A stretch of DNA of 9,103 nucleotides from positions 1 through 9,103 of the forward strand of contig CASBQH010000214.1 in assembly GCA_949127695.1 (NCBI GenBank). The letters are read 5' to 3'. How positions within the stretch are numbered: the first letter of the stretch is position 1; each line of letters opens with the position of its first letter. Made by a program: the position numbers and the translations under genes. Below, in pieces: positions 1 through 5,146 of this stretch. The DNA comes from Synechococcales cyanobacterium PMM_0073 (GTDB taxonomy: Bacteria > Cyanobacteriota > Cyanobacteriia > Elainellales > Elainellaceae). The notes below the pieces were generated by a model, which saw only the letters and a program-made list of their open reading frames with translations, had not been told where the DNA came from and did no database searches.

Positions 1-102
1 ATGAGCGAGGCGACCCAAGTGCCCGTCGAGCTGTATAACTCAAACGGTTCCAAGCTGGGCACCTATAGTCCCAATGCGTCGGGCTATAGGCTTCAGCAAT
101 AG
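1..102 (+). CDS. C-terminal end or small ORF, unrecognised product (possibly partial)
   Basis: Frame 1 is open from the first base and stops at TAG (100-102). It happens to begin with ATG at base 1, so it reads as 33 residues ending SGYRLQQ, but the window edge makes it equally likely to be the tail of a longer gene. The peptide is polar, with several Asn, Ser, Gly and Tyr, and has no membrane segment or motif I recognise. A strong + strand terminator lies about 155 bases downstream, which fits a + strand transcription unit ending here. It could also be chance open sequence. No function is proposed. Confidence 0.35.
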   Translation: MSEATQVPVELYNSNGSKLGTYSPNASGYRLQQ

Positions 103-257
103 ACTACGCCCAGCCGATTTGGCGCAAAATCAGGGCTGACCGCGCAGAAGTTCACGCTTCTCTAAAGTCCCGGTAAAGCCCACCCAAAATATCGCTAGAT
201 CTCCTGATGTCTCGGCTGTGGCTGGATTAAGTGAATGGTAGATGCACCCTGATTCAT
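103..257. other. Noncoding stretch before the terminator
   Basis: No convincing gene is seen here. The only local structure noticed is a short inverted repeat, AGAAG and CTTCT separated by 6 bases, near 146-161. With the terminator that follows, this may be the 3' untranslated region of the gene ending at 102, or a small RNA. Nothing in the sequence decides between these. Confidence 0.3.
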
Positions 258-286
258 CCCCCTGGCCGCAAGCTGGGGGGTTTTTT
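258..286 (+). terminator. Rho-independent terminator, + strand
   Basis: A 9-bp stem (258-266 with 272-280), mostly G-C with two G-T wobble pairs, closes a 5-base loop CGCAA and is followed at once by six T residues (281-286). This is a textbook intrinsic terminator on the + strand. The reverse strand has no T run after the stem, so it should not terminate the J-domain gene that ends at 312 on the - strand. Confidence 0.85.
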
Positions 287-311
287 ATTGCGGGTTCGTT
301 GGGCTATTTCG

Positions 312-1007
312 CTAATAGATTTCGATCTGCTCAATTCGGCGGAAGTCACGCTCCACTTCATACCAGAGCGACTTGTTATGCGGATCGGTACGCAGCGCCT
401 TTTTCAGATAGACTCTGGCTTTTTCAGACTGGCGATTGCCAATTAAATAGCGGCCAAATCGCTGATAGGTAATGGCCTGCCACTGGCGGATTTCGGCATC
501 GTTAGGCAGTCGCTGCGCCAGAGCTTCGGTGAGGGCAACCGCACGCGGAAAGCGCTGCTGCTTCAGGAGCTGCTGAAGCTGTTCATAAGACTCACGCTTC
601 AGCTTTTGATCGGCCAGCGAAAGATGCTGAAACTGAATGGACGGCGACTGAGCCGTAGACTGGCCAGATATCTTGCTAGCTGCTTTGGCCGTCTTCGTCA
701 CCGTGACCTTGATCGGCGGCTTGGCCGCTGGGGGTCTAGCCGAGGGGCTAGCCTCAGGTCTGCGTCGATAGGCTGAGTTTGCTTTAGGCGGCTCTTTGAC
801 AGGGGCTGGCTCTGCGGGTGGAACTAGGTTAGACAGCGCTTTGTATGCCTCAGTCAGCTGAATAAACCGCTCTTGCGCCTGCTCTGGGTTGGTGGGATTT
901 GCGTCAGGATGGTAGCGCCGAGCCAAACGTCGATAGGAGGCTTTAATATCCTCATAGGATGCGCCAGTTCTTAGCCCTAGCAGTCGATAATAATCGGCAA
1001 GCTCCAT
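312..1007 (-). CDS. J-domain (DnaJ/Hsp40-like) protein with TPR-like C-terminal region
   Basis: The product is 231 residues. Residues about 5-60 form a J domain with the Hsp70-activating HPD motif at 33-35 (RRYHPDANP). Residues about 61-125 are a low-complexity linker rich in Pro, Ala and Lys. Residues about 130-220 are helical and TPR-like, typical of protein-protein binding. It lacks the Gly/Phe region and zinc finger of full DnaJ, so it is a class III (type C) J protein that should stimulate the ATPase of a DnaK partner, probably in the cytosol. The start at 1007 was chosen because the J domain begins directly after it, AGGG lies about 7 bases upstream, and the longer reading back to 1151 would overlap clpP3 with residues unlike a J protein. 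It follows clpP3 by 106 bases in the same direction. A role with the Clp protease is inferred from position only. Confidence 0.88.
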   Translation of the reverse strand: MELADYYRLLGLRTGASYEDIKASYRRLARRYHPDANPTNPEQAQERFIQLTEAYKALSNLVPPAEPAPVKEPPKANSAYRRRPEASPSARPPAAKPPIKVTVTKTAKAASKISGQSTAQSPSIQFQHLSLADQKLKRESYEQLQQLLKQQRFPRAVALTEALAQRLPNDAEIRQWQAITYQRFGRYLIGNRQSEKARVYLKKALRTDPHNKSLWYEVERDFRRIEQIEIY

Positions 1008-1034
1008 CGCAAACCCTAATAAAAAGGCAGACCT

Positions 1035-1063
1035 ATCATAGATTCTGCCATTTGCCCAGCTAA
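1035..1063 (-). promoter_or_regulatory. Possible promoter of the J-domain gene
   Basis: On the - strand a TATGAT box (complement of 1035-1040) lies 27 bases upstream of the J-domain start codon, in the 106-base gap after clpP3. The hexamer 17 bases further upstream is TTAGCT, a poor match to a -35 box. This may allow transcription separate from the clp genes, but it rests on the -10-like box alone. Confidence 0.25.
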
Positions 1064-1113
1064 ATTGAAAGCAATCTATATGATGATGTCCTGACTCTGG
1101 GCTACATACAGCG

Positions 1114-1719
1114 CTAGTTATGCTCGCTGGTATCGGCAATGACGCGATCAATCAGGCCATAGTCCATTGCTTCTTGCGCTGACATGAAGTAGTCGCGGTC
1201 GGTGTCGCGGTCAATCTGCTCAACGGTTTTGCCGGTATGCGCCGCCATCAGCTGGTTCAGCTCGCGCCGCACCCGCAGAATCTGCTTGGCCTCAATGTCA
1301 ATATCGGTGGCCTGACTGCGCCCCATGCCGCCCGAAGGCTGGTGGATCATGATTCGCGAATGCGGCAATGCCAGCCGCTTGCCCTTGGAGCCAGCGGTGA
1401 GCAGAAACGCCCCCATCGAAGCGGCAAAGCCAACGCAGATCGTCACGACTTCTGACTTGATATGCTGCATCGTGTCGTAGATCGCCATGCCTGCCGTCAC
1501 TGAGCCACCCGGCGAGTTGATGTAGAGGTAAATTGGCTTGGTCTGGTCATCTGAGTCGAGGTAGAGCAGATAGGCGACAATTGCGTTCGCCATAGAGTCG
1601 TCTACTTCTTCGGCCATGAAAATGATTCGCTCTCTAAACAGCCGATCATAGATGTTGATCCACTGCTCATAGGAGCTGCCGGGCATACGATACGGAACTT
1701 TGGGAATCCCAATAGGCAT
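1114..1719 (-). CDS. clpP3: ATP-dependent Clp protease proteolytic subunit, ClpP3 type
   Basis: This 201-residue serine peptidase (family S14) has all catalytic parts. Ser101 lies in AASMG, His126 in MIHQP and Asp172 in RDTDRD, and the oxyanion-hole glycines 71-72 lie in SPGGSV. The N-terminus [14 protein letters not shown] is the cyanobacterial ClpP3 type rather than that of ClpP1 or ClpP2. In cyanobacteria ClpP3 assembles with the inactive ClpR into mixed rings that serve the ClpC chaperone in the cytosol, an essential housekeeping protease. Here ClpP3 would supply the only active sites encoded in the cluster. It lies 33 bases after the extra ClpP-like gene in the same direction. The length is normal for the family and no transit or signal sequence is present. 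Confidence 0.95.
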   Translation of the reverse strand: MPIGIPKVPYRMPGSSYEQWINIYDRLFRERIIFMAEEVDDSMANAIVAYLLYLDSDDQTKPIYLYINSPGGSVTAGMAIYDTMQHIKSEVVTICVGFAASMGAFLLTAGSKGKRLALPHSRIMIHQPSGGMGRSQATDIDIEAKQILRVRRELNQLMAAHTGKTVEQIDRDTDRDYFMSAQEAMDYGLIDRVIADTSEHN

Positions 1720-1727
1720 AGGTTTTG

Positions 1728-1732
1728 CTCCT
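1728..1732 (-). promoter_or_regulatory. Ribosome binding site of clpP3
   Basis: AGGAG on the - strand, 8 bases upstream of the ATG at 1719, is the clearest Shine-Dalgarno sequence in the cluster. It supports the MPIG start. The two upstream clp genes have weaker sites, so translation may be strongest for the catalytic subunit. That last step is inference. Confidence 0.7.
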
Positions 1733-1752
1733 AGATGTCAAAAAATAATGAG

Positions 1753-2418
1753 TTAGGCAAGGACGGGCAGGTGAGTCAGGCTATCCAGCTTCTGGCTTTG
1801 CAGCACCCGGTCGATTAAGCCGTATTCCTGCGCCTGCTCCGGGTCAAGATAGAAGTTGCGCTCCATATCTTGCTTGATTTTGGCGGCAGCTTGTCCGGTG
1901 TTTTCGGCCAGAATATCTAGGATCAAAGCCTGCTTGGCTAGCACTTCTTTGGCGTTGATCTGGATATCGCTAGCCTGCCCCCGCGAGCCGTTGCGCGGAT
2001 GGCTCAAGACAATCGTGGAATGCGGTAGGCTAGCGCGCTTGCCCTTTGTCCCCGCCGAGAGCAGCACTGCCGCCATGCCAACCGCCTGCCCCAGACAGAT
2101 AGTGACAATCTCAGATTTGACATGCTGCATCGTGTCATAGATTGCCAGTCCGGCGTTGATCGAGACCATGCCCGCTGCCATCGAAGCCATGCCTGCTGCC
2201 ACCGGATCACCGAGTGAGTTGATGTACAGGAAAATCGGCTTGGTTTGATCCTCTGAGTCGAGATAGAGCAACGCCGAAATGATCGAATTGGCAATGCCAT
2301 CTGTCACCGCCTGATTCAGAAACAGAATCCGCTCTTGATTCATGCGGGTGTAGATGTCGATCCACTGGCCTTGCTGCGCCCCGCGTGGAATATAAGGTAC
2401 GGAAAGAATATCGTCCAT
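1753..2418 (-). CDS. Extra ClpP-family subunit, catalytically inactive (ClpR-like hybrid)
   Basis: The product is 221 residues with a ClpP fold. The catalytic Ser position is Gly114 (GQAVGMAA), the His position is Ser139 (IVLSHP), and Asp184 is retained. The oxyanion-hole pair GG is GD. It should therefore be non-proteolytic, like ClpR. By manual alignment the part up to INS resembles the neighbouring ClpP3 (about 36 of 62 identical). From TICLG to the end it resembles the neighbouring ClpR (about 69 of 103, against about 44 of 103 for ClpP3), and its tail PVLA matches ClpR's PVLT. Residues 74-94 hold three copies of a 7-residue unit that occurs once in ClpP3, making it 14 residues longer there. 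The N-terminus keeps VPY but lacks MPIG. It sits 22 bases after clpR and 33 before clpP3, so it is probably co-transcribed. The usual cyanobacterial unit is clpR-clpP3 only. An open frame with no stops suggests a functional gene. Confidence 0.88.
   Translation of the reverse strand: MDDILSVPYIPRGAQQGQWIDIYTRMNQERILFLNQAVTDGIANSIISALLYLDSEDQTKPIFLYINSLGDPVAAGMASMAAGMVSINAGLAIYDTMQHVKSEIVTICLGQAVGMAAVLLSAGTKGKRASLPHSTIVLSHPRNGSRGQASDIQINAKEVLAKQALILDILAENTGQAAAKIKQDMERNFYLDPEQAQEYGLIDRVLQSQKLDSLTHLPVLA
2137..2199 (-). repeat. In-frame 21-bp tandem repeat (3 units) in the extra ClpP-like gene
   Basis: Three successive 21-base units encode AAGMASM (2179-2199), AAGMVSI (2158-2178) and NAGLAIY (2137-2157). 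Units 1 and 2 agree at 17 of 21 bases; unit 3 is more diverged. ClpP3 has a single equivalent, TAGMAIY. The repeat follows directly after the degenerate oxyanion-hole loop, before the conserved IYDTMQ helix. It looks like internal duplication of ancestral ClpP sequence. Confidence 0.8.
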
Positions 2419-2440
2419 AAAACCTATAGCTTGCAGGGAT

Positions 2441-3106
2441 TCAGGTCAAAACTGGCATTGGCTTCGGCAGCTCTTTGGCGCTCTCCAAGACGCGATCGAT
2501 CAGCCCATATTCTTTGGCCTCGGCGGGCGTCAGGTAGAGCATTCGGTCGGTGTCTTTGCCAATTTTCTCGGCGGTCTGGCCGGTGTTGCGCGCCAGAATA
2601 CCCAGCGTGGCGGCCTTGTTAGAAAGCACTTCCTTGGCGCGAATCTGAATGTCGGTGGCTTGGCCTCTGGCTCCAGAGCGGGGCTGGTTCAGCACAATCG
2701 TGGCGTGGGGCAAGCTGGCTCGAAAGCCCTTACTGCCCGATGACAAGATCATTGCGGCTGTGCCCATCGCCTGCCCCAGACAGATCGTGTGAACGGGCGG
2801 CTTGATATAGGCCATCGTGTCGCAGATGGCAAAGGCTTCGGTTTCGTAGCCAATTGCATCGCCGGTGTACCAGGAGGTGCCGGTTGAATTAATGTAGAAA
2901 AAGATTGGCTTGGCCGAATCTTCAGACTGCAAATAGAGCAGCTGAGCAATGATTAGCTTGGTCACATCCAGCCCCATCTGCCGCTTGTAGTCATCTGAGG
3001 AGACTAGGGGCAGCCCCAGATAGACAATCCGCTCTTTCAGCAGGAGAGACGGTAAATCGGGTGGAGGTGTCCGATAAGATGCCTCTCCGTAGTAACCACT
3101 TTGCAT
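2441..3106 (-). CDS. clpR: ClpR, inactive subunit of the ClpP3/R protease core
   Basis: The 221-residue product is a canonical cyanobacterial ClpR. It has the N-terminal stretch YYGEASYRTPPPDLPSLLLK, an extra segment near residues 36-50 relative to ClpP3, and the ClpR insertion after INSTGTSWYTGD. The catalytic Ser is replaced by Gly115 (GQAMGTAAM) and His by Asn140 (IVLNQP); Asp185 remains, so it cannot cleave peptides. ClpR is the ancestor-like relative of plastid ClpR proteins and co-assembles with ClpP3 in one ring type that docks ClpC. It is the first gene of the - strand cluster. The start is supported by AGGAA about 10 bases upstream and by the conserved N-terminus. The next gene begins 22 bases after its stop, consistent with an operon. 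Confidence 0.95.
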   Translation of the reverse strand: MQSGYYGEASYRTPPPDLPSLLLKERIVYLGLPLVSSDDYKRQMGLDVTKLIIAQLLYLQSEDSAKPIFFYINSTGTSWYTGDAIGYETEAFAICDTMAYIKPPVHTICLGQAMGTAAMILSSGSKGFRASLPHATIVLNQPRSGARGQATDIQIRAKEVLSNKAATLGILARNTGQTAEKIGKDTDRMLYLTPAEAKEYGLIDRVLESAKELPKPMPVLT

Positions 3107-3438
3107 TGCTTTAACTTTCCTGGCGTACAGTTTCTCTTGGGTGTTCTGGGTCTTCTCTGGGGTCTACTTTCCCATCGCAGCGCCTAGAAGGCAGCATTTA
3201 TTCATATTAAAGGAAAAGGTAGAGCCGCTGCACTTTTGCTAAGCTTTGAACAACTCGGCTAAATCCTCGCGCTCAGTCTCACCAAAGCCGCAGATCTGCT
3301 GGATTTTGAGAATTATTCATCCATTTTGACTCAGTTCTGATAGAAGTCTGGTAGAAGTAGGGATATCCGAATCTGCAATGATCAGGAAGTGGCCGCGCCC
3401 AGCTGATGTTTACTCTAGCCATTGATTTTTGAATTCTT
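3107..3438. other. Divergent intergenic region between clpR and the vWA gene
   Basis: These 332 bases should hold the promoters of the clp cluster (-) and the vWA gene (+). I could not identify a convincing -35/-10 pair for either. On the - strand an AT-rich segment near 3199-3213 (TTTAATATGAATAAA) is the likeliest promoter area for clpR, giving a leader near 90 bases. That leader contains imperfect ACCC repeats (complement of 3138-3163). On the + strand TTGACT at 3326-3331 resembles a -35 box but lacks a well-spaced -10, and TAGAAGT occurs twice, 11 bases apart (3341-3347 and 3352-3358). No gene was seen here. Confidence 0.5.
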
Positions 3439-4689
3439 ATGAAAGTTGGTCTAGAAACCGCTCTGAATGATGTCAACCTTGACGCTGCCCAAAGCATGAG
3501 TCAGCGCCAGCTGGCGATTTCGCTCTCCGCCATTGCCGAAGCTAACGCTCAGAGCGCGCCGCTCAACCTCTGCCTGATTTTGGATCACAGCGGCTCCATG
3601 AGCGGACGCCCGCTAGAAACGGTGAAGCAGGCGGCTCATTCAATTGTGGACAGCCTCTCTCCGGGCGATCGGCTTTCGATTGTGGTGTTTGACCATAAAG
3701 CAAAGGTGCTGGTGCCCAATCAGGTGATTGAAAACCCGGCAGAAATCAAGCTGGCAATTGACCGACTCAAGGCCAGCGGCGGTACGGCGATTGATGAAGG
3801 CTTGAGGCTGGGGATTGAAGAGATGGCCAAAGCCAAAAAAGACAGCATCTCACAGGCGTTTCTGCTCACCGACGGCGAAAATGAGCATGGCGACAATGAA
3901 CGCTGCCTGAAGCTGGCCAAGCTAGCCGCTAGCTACAACCTTACCCTGAGTACGCTGGGCTTTGGCAACCACTGGAACCAAGATGTGCTGGAGCAAATTG
4001 CCGATGCGGCAGGTGGCTCGCTCTCTTATATCCAAAAGCCAGAAGCCGCCGTCAGCGAGTTTAATCGGCTGTTTAGCCGCATTCAGTCGGTGGGCTTAAC
4101 CAACGCCCATTTGATCATTTCGCTGATGCCGCAGGTGCGCTTGGCCGAGCTGAAGCCAATTGCTCAAGTCATGCCCGAAACAGTGGAGCTGCCGCTGTTA
4201 GACCTAGCAGAATCGCAGCCTGAACAGCAATTTACCGTGCGGCTGGGCGACCTGATGGCCGAACCGCGCGTTGTATTGGCCAATCTCTACATCAGTCCGC
4301 TGCCCGAAGGCGAACAGCCCGTGGCCAGAGTCCAGGTGCGCTACGACGACCCGATGAGCGGTCAGACCAATCTGCTCTCAGAAACCCTGACAGCCACCGC
4401 GCGCTCGGTCAGCATCTACCAGCCCGCGATTAATCCAGCGGTGCAGCAGCATGTGCTGGCGCTGGCCAAATATCGCCAGACTCAAATTGCCGAAACCAAG
4501 CTGACCCAAGGCGATTTGGCCGGAGCCGCCACCATGCTCCAATCAGCGGCCAAGACGGCGTTGCAAATGGGCGACCAGAATGCGGCCACCGTGCTGCAAG
4601 AAAATGCGACGCGACTGCAAGACGGCGAAGAACTCTCCGAAGCCGACCGCAAGCAGACGCGAATTGTCTCTAAAACTGTGCTGCAATAA
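3439..4689 (+). CDS. von Willebrand factor type A (vWA) domain protein
   Basis: The product is 416 residues. Residues about 42-215 form a vWA domain with a complete MIDAS metal site: D49, S51 and S53 in LILDHSGSMSG, T116 in SGGTAIDEG and D145 in LLTDGENEHGD. Such a site binds Mg2+ or Mn2+ and usually mediates metal-dependent protein contacts. Residues about 220-330 are a beta-rich region and about 335-416 a helical, acidic and Gln-rich tail. No signal peptide or membrane segment is visible, so it is probably cytosolic. It belongs to a vWA family widespread in cyanobacteria whose specific role I cannot state. The ATG at 3439 starts a conserved-looking N-terminus (MKVGLETALNDVNLDAAQS), although no clear Shine-Dalgarno sequence precedes it. 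It is transcribed away from the clp cluster and converges with the 90-residue gene that ends at 4747. Confidence 0.9.
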   Translation: MKVGLETALNDVNLDAAQSMSQRQLAISLSAIAEANAQSAPLNLCLILDHSGSMSGRPLETVKQAAHSIVDSLSPGDRLSIVVFDHKAKVLVPNQVIENPAEIKLAIDRLKASGGTAIDEGLRLGIEEMAKAKKDSISQAFLLTDGENEHGDNERCLKLAKLAASYNLTLSTLGFGNHWNQDVLEQIADAAGGSLSYIQKPEAAVSEFNRLFSRIQSVGLTNAHLIISLMPQVRLAELKPIAQVMPETVELPLLDLAESQPEQQFTVRLGDLMAEPRVVLANLYISPLPEGEQPVARVQVRYDDPMSGQTNLLSETLTATARSVSIYQPAINPAVQQHVLALAKYRQTQIAETKLTQGDLAGAATMLQSAAKTALQMGDQNAATVLQENATRLQDGEELSEADRKQTRIVSKTVLQ

Positions 4690-4746
4690 AATCTGCAAAA
4701 ACCACTGCGAGCTAGCTCAGCCTATTCGTGACCCATGAGTGCCCTA
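4690..4746. other. Convergent gap with a GAGCTAGCTC palindrome
   Basis: This 57-base gap separates two converging genes. It contains a perfect 10-bp palindrome, GAGCTAGCTC (4709-4718). No T run follows on either strand, and a perfect palindrome leaves no loop, so it is a poor intrinsic terminator. How either gene terminates is not visible. Confidence 0.35.
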
Positions 4747-5019
4747 TTAGTGCAATGAATGGCTGAGGGCTCGCCAGTCTAAAAAGTTGATCCGCTCAGC
4801 TTCGTATAGATCTAGCAGGGCTTCGCTCAGCGCCGCACAGGCAACTTGATGGTTGATTTGCTGCTTGCCTGCCAAAAACGCATCGTTCTCAGAAGCGTAG
4901 AGTCCTTGGATCAACATGCGCTTGCGGCAGGGTGAATAGCAGGTGGTCGAAAAGCCTTGTTCCAGTGGCTCTACTTCAATCAGCCAGCTGTGATAAAAAT
5001 CGATGTAGAAGTCATCCAT
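4747..5019 (-). CDS. Conserved-looking small protein of unknown function (90 residues)
   Basis: I do not recognise a named family. The product begins MDDFYIDFYHSWLIEVEPLE and looks like a compact soluble alpha/beta domain. The first half appears strand-rich, with a Cys pair in TTCYSPCRKRM (Cys27 and Cys31). The second half is helical (about residues 44-85), ending LDWRALSHSLH. There is no signal peptide or membrane segment. The layout of an aromatic N-terminus, a short Cys-containing strand and a C-terminal helix recalls small cyanobacterial hypothetical proteins, but that is an impression, not a match. The ATG at 5019 has only a close, weak AGGG upstream. It lies 127 bases downstream of the histidine kinase in the same direction and could be read from the same transcript, since no clear terminator separates them. 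Confidence 0.65.
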   Translation of the reverse strand: MDDFYIDFYHSWLIEVEPLEQGFSTTCYSPCRKRMLIQGLYASENDAFLAGKQQINHQVACAALSEALLDLYEAERINFLDWRALSHSLH

Positions 5020-5146
5020 AGCCCTGAACCCGTGTGACGAAGGTTTTGTCTGCTTCTAGCCTACCCAGGCTTCCTCTAGAGCAGATAAGCGAGATGGCTG
5101 AGTCTAGCGCCTTCAGGCAGGTGATTCGGCTGATTTTGAGTGGCTC
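5020..5146. other. Gap between the kinase and the 90-residue gene
   Basis: These 127 bases contain one nested inverted repeat (5050-5084): outer CTGCT/AGCAG and inner AGCCT/AGGCT around ACCC. On the - strand no T run follows it, so it is not a standard terminator. It may be a processing or structural element in a shared transcript. No promoter was recognised. Confidence 0.3.

Noticed and set aside
231..472. Two overlapping + strand ORFs of 71 and 76 residues
   Set aside because: They run through the strong terminator and then antisense into the J-domain gene; no coding evidence.
1008..1151. Upstream extension of the J-domain gene to an ATG at 1151
   Set aside because: The extra 48 residues overlap clpP3 by 38 bases and do not resemble any J protein; the J domain starts immediately after the ATG at 1007.
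2137..2199. Tandem repeat as a mark of a pseudogene
   Set aside because: All units are 21 bases and keep the frame, and the conserved C-terminal ClpP sequence continues intact.
4709..4718. GAGCTAGCTC palindrome as a terminator between converging genes
   Set aside because: No loop bases and no T run on either strand; listed only as a feature of the gap.
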